This document shows positions 15,989-24,560 of a stretch of 64,000 nucleotides of DNA, piece by piece. Within the stretch, counting starts at the first letter, position 1. Every line of letters starts with the position of its first letter. The notes under the pieces were generated by a model, which saw only the letters and a program-made list of their open reading frames with translations, searched no databases and was not told the DNA's origin. The position numbers were made by a program, and so were the translations under genes. This DNA is from a bacterium (GTDB lineage: Bacteria; Oederibacteriota; CAKKQC01), in contig CAKKQC010000001.1 in NCBI GenBank assembly GCA_919901855.1, positions 252,995-316,994 of the forward strand. The letters are read 5' to 3'.

Positions 15989-17910
15989 CGCTTCACCACG
16001 AGGATCAGGCCCTTCGCCGTCTTCCCCGATTTCGCGTGCACCCGGAAGGGGTAGCTGCCCGTAGCCGCGGGCTTGCCGTTCCGGATCCGGCCGTACCATG
16101 TCGCCACGCCGGTCACGGGCGAGTAGTCGATCCCCCCCCCGAGCGAGGCCACGAGCTCGCCGCGAATCGTGTAGATATCGAGCCGATCCACGTCCGCGGG
16201 CAGGCGGTCGAAGGTCACCGTCTCGCCTTTCCCGGGATCGACCGGATTCGGGTACAGCCGGAGATTCTGGAGGTCGACCTCGGACGTCACGCTCCGGAAG
16301 GCCGCGATCCGCGCCGCGCTCGCCCACCCCAGGAGATCCCAGGCCACCGTGATGCTCCCGCCCGACGGGAAGTCCGGCGGCCAGCTCGTGAGCGTGATGT
16401 CGGTCCGGGGACATCCGGCCTGCGAGTACTCGATGTATCCGGACCAGGTCTGCCCGGCGACCGCGGTCTTCACCCGCAGGTAATACGTCCCGGACACCGA
16501 CGGTGTGTACGTGAACCGGAACTGCTCGTTCGACCCGGTGTTGTCGTCGGAAGCGACGAGGATCGAGCCAAGGGCGTCGCTGAAGAGGTCGCCCCGCACA
16601 TCCCCGATCCCGCCGTTGACCGCGACGCCCGCCGGGTAGGTCGACGCGAACGTGTACGCGCACCCTGCCGTCATGCCGATCCGAAACCAGTCCTCGGGGT
16701 CCGAGAAGCTCAAACAGTGAAGCCCATGCGTCTGCACGGTACCGGTCGGGATCAGGTTCGTCCCGCCGGCCCCCGTGTTGTCCCCGAACGGGGCGGCGTC
16801 CCACGGGTCGCAGACGCCGGTCGCCGCGATCACGTACTCCGGCGAGTAGTAGTCGAGTCCGGCCAGCCGCGCGTGGATCGCGAAGTACGTCGTCGTGTTC
16901 GACGGAAACGTGTCGGTGTAGCCCCCGAGCGGCCCGCTCTGGGGGCAGGTGGCGAACGCATACCCGAGGGGCCACACGCCGGCCGTGATCCCATAGACGA
17001 CGTTCGTCTGGCTCACGTTCGTCCCGCCGACCGCCTGGCCTTCGCGTTCGTTGAGGACATCCACGCCGCGCAGGTCCTGGCCGCCGGCGGCGTCCAGCTC
17101 AAAGCCTGAGCCGTTGAACCGCAGGCGCACGCCGGCGTCGCCGACGACCATCCCGGCCGCCATGCCGGGAAGCATCGAGATGCCACGCAGGGCCTGGGTC
17201 GTTAGCGAGCTCGCGGCAGAGTCCGGCCCGAAGCACGGCGGAATGTTGCCCGAAGAGTACTTCCAGACGAGGCCGCCGTCGCCGACCACCCAGCCCGTGT
17301 TCCGGAATGGGAAGGCCAGCGCGTACCAGGCCTTCCCGTCGCCGATCGTGCACGGGAGCTTGGTGAACCCGGCGCCGTCGAAGTGCATGAGCCGGCGGTT
17401 CCCGCCGCAGAACCAGACGTTGTCGTCGGCGAGGACCTCGACTCCGTAGAGGGGGTCGTCCGTCGTAGTCGCGGACACCCAGGCCGTCCCGTTGTACCGC
17501 AGCGCGATCCCGGACTGGCACGGCCGTCCCCCGACGGCCCAGCCGATGTCGGGGGTGAGGAACCGGACCATCGTGAGCGGCAGGACGGTGAGCGTGCGGC
17601 TCTGGGGACTTACGCTCCAGATCGAGCCGTTAAAGTGGACGATGGTTCCGTTACGGCCCACCGCCCAGGCCTCCCCGGTCCCGAGCACGGTCACGGAGAG
17701 GAGGTCTTCGTCGGTCCCGGACGGGAAGTTCTCCCATTTCCCTTTCGCGTACCGGACGACGGCTCCGCGGTCGCCGACGGCCCAGCCTTCGGCGCGGTTC
17801 AGGAACTTGACGGCATTCAGGAGGGTGGCGGTGGGGGAGGTGAGCTCCGTCCAGACACTGCCGGCTCCCGCGGGCGCCGCGGCCAGCCACGCGGCCGTCA
17901 GTGCCGGCAA
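15985..17910 (-). CDS. Secreted beta-propeller protein with FlgD/T9SS-type C-terminal domain
   Basis: About 641 aa. After a short hydrophobic leader (PALTAAWLAAAPAGAG) come YCF48/sialidase-like propeller repeats, each with a W(A/V)VGD or WAVG signature (residues about 20-320). A CARDB/PPC-like beta domain follows (DPEDWFRIGMTAG). The last 90 residues match the FlgD-like/type IX sorting fold: NLRLYPNPV, IYTIRGELVASL, a glycine turn and KGLILVVKR. The start is uncertain. No ATG fits; TTG at 17910 (or CTG at 17919) lies within the terminator of the preceding gene and has no ribosome site. Confidence 0.8.
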   Translation of the reverse strand: MPALTAAWLAAAPAGAGSVWTELTSPTATLLNAVKFLNRAEGWAVGDRGAVVRYAKGKWENFPSGTDEDLLSVTVLGTGEAWAVGRNGTIVHFNGSIWSVSPQSRTLTVLPLTMVRFLTPDIGWAVGGRPCQSGIALRYNGTAWVSATTTDDPLYGVEVLADDNVWFCGGNRRLMHFDGAGFTKLPCTIGDGKAWYALAFPFRNTGWVVGDGGLVWKYSSGNIPPCFGPDSAASSLTTQALRGISMLPGMAAGMVVGDAGVRLRFNGSGFELDAAGGQDLRGVDVLNEREGQAVGGTNVSQTNVVYGITAGVWPLGYAFATCPQSGPLGGYTDTFPSNTTTYFAIHARLAGLDYYSPEYVIAATGVCDPWDAAPFGDNTGAGGTNLIPTGTVQTHGLHCLSFSDPEDWFRIGMTAGCAYTFASTYPAGVAVNGGIGDVRGDLFSDALGSILVASDDNTGSNEQFRFTYTPSVSGTYYLRVKTAVAGQTWSGYIEYSQAGCPRTDITLTSWPPDFPSGGSITVAWDLLGWASAARIAAFRSVTSEVDLQNLRLYPNPVDPGKGETVTFDRLPADVDRLDIYTIRGELVASLGGGIDYSPVTGVATWYGRIRNGKPAATGSYPFRVHAKSGKTAKGLILVVKR

Positions 17911-17942
17911 GAAAAACAGGCAGGGACCGTTTCCCTGCCTGT
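17911..17942 (-). terminator. Rho-independent terminator after the small YqzL-like gene
   Basis: On the minus strand a perfect 11-bp stem, ACAGGCAGGGA with TCCCTGCCTGT, closes a 5-nt loop and is followed by TTTTC. It lies 24 bp after the stop of the small gene and overlaps the apparent start of the secreted propeller protein. Confidence 0.85.
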
Positions 17943-17966
17943 GCGGCCGACGCGTCCTCAACCGGG

Positions 17967-18146
17967 TCAGTTCCGTTCCAGCTCCCGCTTCATGGCGTCG
18001 ATATCCCGCTTCGCGCGCTCGAATTGGAGCGCGTTCTTCTTGGCCTCGTGAAACAGGAGGTAGACCTCCACGGAGCCGGTGCGCTCGAAGAGCTCCCACA
18101 GGACGTCCAAATCCCCGACTGGCGACGACTTCGGCATGACTTTCAT
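17967..18146 (-). CDS. Small YqzL-like protein
   Basis: A 59-aa protein reading DLDVLWELFERTGSVEVYLLFHEAKK in its middle (given in two overlapping halves: DLDVLWELFERTG and GSVEVYLLFHEAKK), then a charged helix. The WxxFxxTGxVxxYLLF pattern resembles YqzL of Bacillus, a short protein of unknown function. GAGAGGGAAG directly before the ATG at 18146 decides the start over an upstream Met at 18170. A terminator follows, so it is probably the last gene of the unit starting with comM or trmH. Confidence 0.6.
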   Translation of the reverse strand: MKVMPKSSPVGDLDVLWELFERTGSVEVYLLFHEAKKNALQFERAKRDIDAMKRELERN

Positions 18147-18185
18147 CTTCCCTCTCCCAAACCTTAGCACCGGCCTCCGGAGGTG

Positions 18186-19004
18186 TCAACGGATATTCCC
18201 GCTGTGCCCGCCGCGCTGGCGGGCCGCTTCCGCCAGCAGGATCGCGGCGGCAGCCGTCACGTTCAGCGATTCCACGGAAGCGGCCAGCGGGATGCGGACC
18301 CTGATCGCCCCGGCCGCGGCGAACCCCGGATCCGCCCCGGCCCCCTCGTTGCCGAGCACGAGCGCGACCCGGCCCCGCCAGAGAGGCTCGCGGAAATCGC
18401 GGGCGCCGCCAGCGTCGGCCACGAGCACCCGTCGGCCCCCCTGCCCAAGCTCGCGGGCGAGCGGGGCCGCCGCCACACCCTCGCAGACCGGCAGGCCCGG
18501 CCACGCGCCCGCCGCCGCGCGCGCGGCCTTGGGATTCGCGGCCTCGACCGTCCCCGCCGTCGTCACGACCGCGTCCACCCCGAACGCGCGGGCGCTCCGG
18601 AACAGGGCGCCGAGGTTGCCGGGATCCTGGATGCGGTCGGCCACGAGGACGAAGGCGCCGCCGAGCGCCGCCGCCAACCCCGCCCGCGGCGGCGGCGCCA
18701 GGAGCGCGATGCCCTGCGGCGCCTCCACGATGGACACGGCCCGGAAGAGCGCCTCGTCCACCTCATACACGGGAACCCCATGCGCCGTACAGGCCGCCAC
18801 GACCTCGCGGCCCCGCGGGCCCGCGAGGATCTTCGGCGTCACGAGGACAGCTTCCCCTCCCGCGGCGATCGCGGCTTCGACCGCTCGCAGTCCCTCGAGG
18901 AGCACGAGGCCCCGCTTCTTCCGGCCGTGCGCGCCCCCCAGCTCGCGCGCCAATTTCAGAATCCTATGGGCCGCGGAGGTAATCCGCACCGGGCCGGCGG
19001 CCAC
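18186..19004 (-). CDS. SpoU/TrmH-family RNA 2'-O-methyltransferase
   Basis: A 272-aa trefoil-knot (SPOUT) methyltransferase. The three motifs are present: DRIQDPGNLGALFRSA (motif 1), LVLGNEGAG (motif 2) and IPLAASVESLNVTAAAAIL (motif 3). An N-terminal L30e-like substrate-binding domain precedes them (RELGGAHGRKKRGLVLLEG). It methylates ribose 2'-OH in rRNA or tRNA; the exact target is not predictable. The GTG start is 3 bp after the comM stop, so the two genes are coupled. Confidence 0.9.
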   Translation of the reverse strand: MAAGPVRITSAAHRILKLARELGGAHGRKKRGLVLLEGLRAVEAAIAAGGEAVLVTPKILAGPRGREVVAACTAHGVPVYEVDEALFRAVSIVEAPQGIALLAPPPRAGLAAALGGAFVLVADRIQDPGNLGALFRSARAFGVDAVVTTAGTVEAANPKAARAAAGAWPGLPVCEGVAAAPLARELGQGGRRVLVADAGGARDFREPLWRGRVALVLGNEGAGADPGFAAAGAIRVRIPLAASVESLNVTAAAAILLAEAARQRGGHSGNIR

Positions 19005-19007
19005 GGG

Positions 19008-20564
19008 TCAGGCCTCCATCCGGTCGAGGGCCCGGTACTGGAGCGCCTCGGCCACGTGCTCGGCCGCGAGGGCATCCACGCCTCCCAAATCCGCGATCGT
19101 GCGCGACACCTTGAGCGCCCGGTCCACGCCGCGCGCCGAGAGGCCGAACTGGGCGACCGCGGCCTTCAACAATTCCTCCGACGGCCCGTCGAGCCGGCAC
19201 GCGGCCCGCACCTGCCGGGGGGTCATCTGGGCGTTCATGTGCGCCCGCGAGCCCCGGAGCCGCCGCGACGACCGCGCGCGGGCCACGCTGACCCGGGCGG
19301 CGATGACCCGTGATGGCTCGGCCGAAGGCCCCGCCGCGCTCCCTAGCGCGAGCCGGCCCCACGCCACCGGCGGCACCTCCACGTGGAGGTCGATCCGGTC
19401 GAGGAGCGGCCCCGAGATCCGGCTCCGGTACCGGGCGACCTCCGGCGGCGTGCACCGGCAGGACTTCGTCGGATGCGTCAGGTTCCCGCACGGGCACGGG
19501 TTCATCGCCGCGATGAGGCTGAACCGCGCCGGGTAGTCGACGCTGTACCCCGCGCGCACGATGGAGACATGCCCGTCTTCGATCGGCTGGCGCAGAACCT
19601 CGAGGACGTGGCGGTGGAACTCGGGGAGCTCGTCCAGGAAGAGCACGCCGAGATGGGCGAGCGAGACCTCGCCCACGCGGGGAGTCGCCCCGCCGCCGAC
19701 GAGTCCCACGTCGGACACCGTGTGATGCGGGGCGCGGAACGGCCGGGACGCGAGGAGGCCCGCCCCCGCCGGCAGGCGTCCCGCGACGCTGTGGATCTTC
19801 GTGATCTCGAGCGATTCTTCCCGCGTCAGCGGGGGCAGGATCCCCGGCAGGCGCCGCGCGAGCATCGTCTTGCCGGTGCCCGGCGGCCCGATCAGGAGAA
19901 CGTTGTGGCCGCCGGCGGCCGCGATCTCGAGCGAACGCTTCGCGTGCTCCTGCCCGCCCACGTCCGCGAAATCCGCCTCGTCGACGGGGGCGGCCCCGCC
20001 GCGGGGCCGCCCCCGCGAGGGCCTCCCCGGCGCCTCCCGGCCAGCGAGCAGGCCGACCGCGTGGGACAGCGTCCGGACCGGCCAGATTTCGAGGCCGCTC
20101 ACGACCGCGGCCTCGGCGGCGTTCCCCTCGGGCACGAGGAAGCGGCGGCAGCCGGCCGCCCGGATCGCGAGCGCCGCGGGCAGGACGCCGTGGACGGCCC
20201 GGCACTCTCCCGTAAGCGAGAGTTCCCCGAGAACCGCCGCGCCCGCGAGAGCGGACGCCGGGACCTGGCCGGACGCGACGAGCACGCCCAGCGCGATGGG
20301 GAGATCGAACCGTGGACCTTCCTTGCGGATGTCCGCGGGCGCGAGGTTGACCGTGATCCGGCGAACGGGGAAGTCGAAGTCCGCGTTCTTCACCGCGGCC
20401 CGCACGCGCTCGCGGCTCTCGCGCACGGCGGCGTCCGGCAGACCGACCATGGCGAAATGGGGCAGGCCTGCCGAAAGGTCTACCTCGACTTCGACCAGGA
20501 AACCATCCACGCCCTGCAGGGACGCCGACAGCACCTTCGCGAGGTCGCCCTGGGCGGTTGTCAC
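19008..20564 (-). CDS. comM: ComM/YifB-family Mg-chelatase-like AAA+ helicase
   Basis: A 518-aa protein of normal size. An N-terminal Lon-like domain (GLPDAAVRESRERVRAA) precedes the AAA+ core with Walker A LLIGPPGTGKTMLARR, Walker B GVLFLDELPEF, the FRAPHHTVSD loop and a zinc-like Cys set (NPCPCGN and KSCRC). A C-terminal Mg-chelatase domain follows. ComM is a hexameric helicase that promotes branch migration during integration of DNA in natural transformation. The start is a GTG. Confidence 0.93.
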   Translation of the reverse strand: MTTAQGDLAKVLSASLQGVDGFLVEVEVDLSAGLPHFAMVGLPDAAVRESRERVRAAVKNADFDFPVRRITVNLAPADIRKEGPRFDLPIALGVLVASGQVPASALAGAAVLGELSLTGECRAVHGVLPAALAIRAAGCRRFLVPEGNAAEAAVVSGLEIWPVRTLSHAVGLLAGREAPGRPSRGRPRGGAAPVDEADFADVGGQEHAKRSLEIAAAGGHNVLLIGPPGTGKTMLARRLPGILPPLTREESLEITKIHSVAGRLPAGAGLLASRPFRAPHHTVSDVGLVGGGATPRVGEVSLAHLGVLFLDELPEFHRHVLEVLRQPIEDGHVSIVRAGYSVDYPARFSLIAAMNPCPCGNLTHPTKSCRCTPPEVARYRSRISGPLLDRIDLHVEVPPVAWGRLALGSAAGPSAEPSRVIAARVSVARARSSRRLRGSRAHMNAQMTPRQVRAACRLDGPSEELLKAAVAQFGLSARGVDRALKVSRTIADLGGVDALAAEHVAEALQYRALDRMEA

Positions 20565-20633
20565 GGGATTGCGCTCGGGCTCAGCCGCCAGCGGTCGACT
20601 CGATCATTCCGATCGCATCGACCGCAGCGCCGC

Positions 20634-21191
20634 TCACGCGGCGCCAGCCGCCACCCGGGCGGCCTTCATTTTCTGGGCCAGCGTGCCGATCTTCGCGTGG
20701 AGCGCGCGGGAGTCCGCATCGCCCTTGTTCCTCGCCGCGTGGTCCGCGAGCCACTGCAGGGCGTCATTCATCCGCTCGATGGCGAGGAAGCAGACGCCCA
20801 TGTTGAAACCGATGTTCGGGTAGCCGGGGTCCGCATCGTAGACCTTGCGGAAGGCGCCGATGGCCTGCTCGACCTCGCCGCTCTTGTACTTCTCGATTGC
20901 TTCCCGGAAGAGCGGGTCCAGGTCTTTCGACTTATTCCGGCCGAAGAGACCCTTCTTCGGCAGGTCCTCCCGCAGCTTGACCGTCCGCATCACGTCGTGA
21001 TGCAGGCGGCGGGCCGAATCGGACAGGATGTGGTACGCCTCGACGAGCGACATCGTCTGCTCGACCGCCCACTCCTCCTTGCCCTTGTTGTGATCCGGGT
21101 GATAGCGGAAGAGGAGAAACCGGAACGCGTCCTTGATCTCCTGCTGGGTCGCATTCGGGAATACCTGGAGGACCTCGTAATAGTTCCGCAT
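20634..21191 (-). CDS. J-domain protein with TPR-like C-terminus
   Basis: A 185-aa protein. The N-terminal J domain (about residues 3-70) has the catalytic HPD in FRYHPDHNKG, so it can stimulate a DnaK-type ATPase. Residues about 95-165 form TPR-like helices (AIEKYKSGEVEQAIGAFRK, NIGFNMGVCFLAIERMNDAL). It is a specialised co-chaperone rather than DnaJ, since the Gly/Phe and zinc regions are missing. It starts 4 bp after the stop of the large nucleotidyltransferase gene and is co-transcribed with it. Confidence 0.88.
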   Translation of the reverse strand: MRNYYEVLQVFPNATQQEIKDAFRFLLFRYHPDHNKGKEEWAVEQTMSLVEAYHILSDSARRLHHDVMRTVKLREDLPKKGLFGRNKSKDLDPLFREAIEKYKSGEVEQAIGAFRKVYDADPGYPNIGFNMGVCFLAIERMNDALQWLADHAARNKGDADSRALHAKIGTLAQKMKAARVAAGAA

Positions 21192-21195
21192 GCGG

Positions 21196-23700
21196 CTACT
21201 CGTGCTCCTGCCAGGTCCGGATCAGGTCGATGTACTTCTGGGCGAGCGAGCGCGCCTCGGACTCCGTCGCAGCCTCGGCATTCACGTGGAACAGGGGCCG
21301 GTCGCCGTCGGGCACGACGATGACCCAGGACCCGTCCTGGAAGATCTTGACCCCGTCCAGGAGCTCCACCCGCGTGCCCTGGGTCTCGTCGATCAGGTGC
21401 CGCATGATGGCCCCCTTCATCTCCCACTGGCAGGGGATGTGCTCCCGGACCATGCGGTACGCGGGCACCGTGGCCCGGATGCGCGAGAGCGGCTCGCCGG
21501 CCCGGGCGAGCCACTCGAGGGTCTTGACCGTGGCGCACTGGGCGTCCATCGCGGGGTGGAACCGGGGGAAGATGAATCCCCCCTTGCCTTCGCCCACGAA
21601 CTGCACCTTGCCCGAGGCGGCCACCTCCATCATGGATCGGTACGCCATCCGGGTCCGGATCACCTCGGCTCCGAAGGGGTCCGCCATCTGCTCGATGGCC
21701 TGGGAGGCCGAGACCGGCACCGCCAGGGCATGCACCTCGCCGGATTTCAGTCCCAGCAGGATCAGGGCGGACAGGGCCTCGTCGCCGGACAGAATCCTCC
21801 CCATCTCGTCCACGAGGAAGACCTTTTCGCCCCCCGCGTCCATGAGCACCCCGAGGTCCGCCTTGAGGGTCGGGACGATCGTCGAGAGCTGGGTGAGCGC
21901 GGCGTTGAACTCCTCGGCGCTGCGCGTGAGCTTGGTCTCGTCCAGGTACGCGTTCAGGGCGACCACGTCGCACCCGAGCTCGCCCAGCACGGAGGGGAAG
22001 ATCGTGGCCGCGGTGCCGAATGCGTAGTCCACGACCACCTTGAGCTTGGCCCGTCCGAGCACGCCCGGGTCCACGGACGCGAGGAGCGCTTCCTTGTAGT
22101 ACTCGAGCACCCGCTGGGGGAACGTGATCTCGCCCGTCTTCTCGGCGTCCGCGCGGCGGAAATCCTCGCGAAAGAACAGCCCTTCGATGCCCTTCTCCTT
22201 GCCGGATGAGACATCCATTCCGCCGCCGTCGAAGAACTTGATGTCCGTGAGCCGCCGGTCGAACGGCGACCGCCGGACGTGCAGGCCCCCGGCGTCCCCC
22301 GTAGACCGAACGGCGAACCGGGCCAGGGGGATCGGGACCGCCTGGAGATCGTGCACGTTGACGCCGCTCGAGAGGATACCCGACATGAGCGCGCGGCCGA
22401 TCAGCCTAGAGCTCTTGTGCAGGTCCCGGCTGAAGATCATTGTCGCGCCCTCGGGCAGGGTCGCGCCGTACGCCGCGCCGAGCTTCGCCGCGAACTCGGC
22501 CGTGATCTCGACGTTCGTCAGCCCCGAGACGCCGTACGCGCCGAAGAGCGACCGCGACCACTTTTCCCCCCACACGAGGCTCGTCGAGAGCGTCGCGCCC
22601 TCCTCGACGGTCTTGTACGGCCACAGCTTGACGTCCGCCTTCACCGTGGCCTCGGGACCGATCTGGCAGTGGTCGGCCACGACGACGCCTTCCGCGAGGA
22701 AGGCCTTGCGCCCGATGGCGCAGTGCGACGCGACGACGTCTTCCTTGAGCTCGGCTTCCGCGCCGATCGTCACGTGATCCCAGAGCACGGAGTCCGCGAC
22801 GCCCGCGCCGTCCTCGACCACGCAGTCGTCGCCGATGATCGAGTTCGCGAGCTGAACGCCCGGCCCGATCCGCACCCGCTTGCCCAACACGACCGCGCCC
22901 CGCATCTTGGCGCTCGGGTCCACGCGCGTCCCCTCGCCGACCCACACGTCCTTGCCGATGCGGCCCATCTTCTGGCCCTGCACGTCCACGTCGACCTCGC
23001 CCCGCAGGATGTCCACCTGCGCCTGCCGGTATTCGGAGAGGCTCCCGATATCCCGCCAGTACCCGGTCGCAATACACCCGTAGAGCGGCACCCCGCGTTC
23101 CATGAGTGCGGGGAAGAGGTCGCGCGAAAAGTCGAACTCACGCCCCTCGGGAACGCGCTCAAGCGCCTCGGGTTCCAGGACGTAGATGCCGGTGTTGACC
23201 GTATCGCTGAAGACCTCGCCCCATGACGGCTTCTCGAGGAATCGCACGATGCGGCCGTCGGGTTCCGTGATGACCACACCGTACGCGAGCGGATTCGTCA
23301 CGCGCGTGAGCACGAGCGTCGCTTTCGAACCGCGCTCGCGGTGGAATTCGAGAATGGCGCCGAGATCGAAATCGGTGAGCACGTCGCCGCTGATAACAAG
23401 CACGGGCTCGTCGAGCCCCTGCTGCGCGAACCGCACGGCGCCCGCGGTTCCCAGGTCGGTCTCGGTGGTCACATAGGTGAGCGACACGCCCTGCGCCGAG
23501 CCGTCGCCGAAAAACTCGCGGATCACCTGGGGCTGGTAGTAAAGGAGCACGCGGATATCGTCGAACCCGTGATGCTTGAGCAGGCGAAGGCCGTGCTCCA
23601 TCACCGGCCGGTTGGCAACGGGTAGCATGGGTTTCGGAACGTTGCACGTCAGCGGGCGCATGCGTGTACCGAATCCGCCTGCCATGACGATCGCGATCAT
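21196..23700 (-). CDS. Sugar nucleotidyltransferase fused to left-handed beta-helix and degenerate phosphomutase
   Basis: An 834-aa fusion. Residues 1-240 are an NTP-transferase of the mannose-1-phosphate guanylyltransferase/GlmU type (MAGGFGTRMRPLT, then PKPMLPVANRP). Hexapeptide repeats of a left-handed beta-helix follow (about 250-370). The remaining 460 residues are a phosphohexomutase fold. The catalytic TxSHNP-type serine loop is absent: the corresponding stretch reads GGLHVRRSPFDRRL. This arrangement occurs in other phyla, so the mutase half is probably regulatory or altered in activity. It likely supplies GDP-mannose or a related nucleotide sugar for envelope glycans. The first in-frame Met before AIVMAGG sets the start. 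Confidence 0.88.
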   Translation of the reverse strand: MIAIVMAGGFGTRMRPLTCNVPKPMLPVANRPVMEHGLRLLKHHGFDDIRVLLYYQPQVIREFFGDGSAQGVSLTYVTTETDLGTAGAVRFAQQGLDEPVLVISGDVLTDFDLGAILEFHRERGSKATLVLTRVTNPLAYGVVITEPDGRIVRFLEKPSWGEVFSDTVNTGIYVLEPEALERVPEGREFDFSRDLFPALMERGVPLYGCIATGYWRDIGSLSEYRQAQVDILRGEVDVDVQGQKMGRIGKDVWVGEGTRVDPSAKMRGAVVLGKRVRIGPGVQLANSIIGDDCVVEDGAGVADSVLWDHVTIGAEAELKEDVVASHCAIGRKAFLAEGVVVADHCQIGPEATVKADVKLWPYKTVEEGATLSTSLVWGEKWSRSLFGAYGVSGLTNVEITAEFAAKLGAAYGATLPEGATMIFSRDLHKSSRLIGRALMSGILSSGVNVHDLQAVPIPLARFAVRSTGDAGGLHVRRSPFDRRLTDIKFFDGGGMDVSSGKEKGIEGLFFREDFRRADAEKTGEITFPQRVLEYYKEALLASVDPGVLGRAKLKVVVDYAFGTAATIFPSVLGELGCDVVALNAYLDETKLTRSAEEFNAALTQLSTIVPTLKADLGVLMDAGGEKVFLVDEMGRILSGDEALSALILLGLKSGEVHALAVPVSASQAIEQMADPFGAEVIRTRMAYRSMMEVAASGKVQFVGEGKGGFIFPRFHPAMDAQCATVKTLEWLARAGEPLSRIRATVPAYRMVREHIPCQWEMKGAIMRHLIDETQGTRVELLDGVKIFQDGSWVIVVPDGDRPLFHVNAEAATESEARSLAQKYIDLIRTWQEHE

Positions 23701-23732
23701 GCGGCGCGCATTCCTCGGACGGATTATACCTC

Positions 23733-23859
23733 CGGCTTGCGGCCTATGGCCGCATGATGCCGCCCGGCCTGCGCCGTAGGCGCCATGAGAAGCCGCTCGG
23801 CCGGCGCCGCAGGCGCCATGATGCCGCCGGCCTGCGCCGTAGGCGCTATGAGAAGCCGC
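23733..23859. repeat. Four tandem hairpin repeats of about 30-32 bp
   Basis: Units at 23733-23764 (diverged), 23765-23796, 23798-23827 and 23828-23859 share CGGCCTGCGCCGTAGGCGC followed by ATGAGAAGCCGC or ATGATGCCGC. Each contains a GCGCC/GGCGC hairpin. A single related hairpin, GGCGCCTGCGGCGCC, recurs at about 24144. They lie between the nucleotidyltransferase start and the dnaA-side promoter. Confidence 0.8.
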
Positions 23860-23865
23860 GTTCAC

Positions 23866-23894
23866 TTGACAAGCTCCGGGCCGTGCTGTATTGT
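23866..23894 (+). promoter_or_regulatory. Strong sigma70-like promoter facing dnaA
   Basis: TTGACA (23866-23871) and TATTGT (23889-23894) are separated by 17 bp, a near-consensus arrangement that stands out in this GC-rich sequence. It points toward dnaA, but about 660 bp separate its start site from the dnaA ATG, with no convincing reading frame between them. Confidence 0.7.
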
Positions 23895-24385
23895 GCCGAC
23901 GGTTTCAAGGTAGCCGTGACGAAACGAGCGAACGTGATTGTTGAGACAGGCTCACACGCCTGTGCCGCGGAGAACGGGGGGCCCAGCGCCCCCGTCCGGA
24001 TCCGGTTCGGGATCCCCGCGATGCGGCGTGCGGACAGCGACGATCACCCCTCCGGACCTGCGGTGAGCCGACCCGTCCGTTTCCTCCCCCGGCCCTGACC
24101 CCTCGGTTGAGTGTCCGCCTCCGGGCGGACCGAACGGCATTATGGCGCCTGCGGCGCCAGGCCGAGGGTGCGGTCAGTCGGGACGAGACGGACGTGTCGG
24201 GCGGACGGCGGGTCCTCGTTGCGAGTACCTCGCGGGGGTTCCGACCCCAAGCCCTTGTGGGGCTGATGGGGTTCGTTCCGTGGCCAGGTCGTTGCGACCC
24301 GTGCTGGCGGACATCTCCCGGCGGACCCGGCAGTCTGACCTGGCCGGCCCGACCGGAGGGAGAGCGGAGCCCACCCCGGAACCGG
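23895..24385 (+). other. Gene-free, hairpin-rich stretch upstream of dnaA (long leader or non-coding RNA)
   Basis: No protein gene is supported on either strand; short open frames here have no homology or ribosome sites. Several hairpins follow the promoter: ACAGGC/GCCTGT (about 23945-23962), a G-run pairing with GCCCCC (about 23978-23996), GGATCC/GGATCC and GGCGCC/GGCGCC (about 24144). I found no match to tRNA, SRP RNA, tmRNA or RNase P signatures. rpmH and rnpA, often found beside dnaA, are not here. Confidence 0.4.
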
Positions 24386-24544
24386 TGTGGACCGATGTGA
24401 ACAAAATGTGGATAAAGGAAGGGGAGGACTGTCCTCACCGATGCTTGAATTGTAGGGGTGTGGGGAACAGTGTGGGCAGGATGTGGATAAGATGTGGTCC
24501 AAAAACAGTGACTTCTTAACATGTCATCACCGGGCTGTGGATAA
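24386..24544 (+). other. oriC: DnaA-box cluster, probable oriC / dnaA regulatory region
   Basis: Three perfect DnaA boxes TGTGGATAA occur at 24407-24415, 24482-24490 and 24536-24544, all in the same orientation, with looser TGTGG-type copies between them (about 24386, 24461 and 24494). The last box ends 16 bp before the dnaA ATG. Gene orientation switches here, as expected for bidirectional replication. A distinct AT-rich unwinding element is not obvious. Autoregulation of dnaA is an alternative role for the same boxes. Confidence 0.75.
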
Positions 24545-24560
24545 CTAACGGGGGGGACTT

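Noticed and set aside
23998-24022. GGATCC-GGTTCG-GGATCC stem resembling a tRNA T-arm
   Set aside because: Stem and loop lengths do not fit a T-arm and no acceptor, D or anticodon stems can be built around it.
24107-24519. Open frames between the strong promoter and dnaA
   Set aside because: Low-complexity Arg/Gly/Pro composition, overlapping frames on both strands, no ribosome site and no recognisable family; more likely non-coding.
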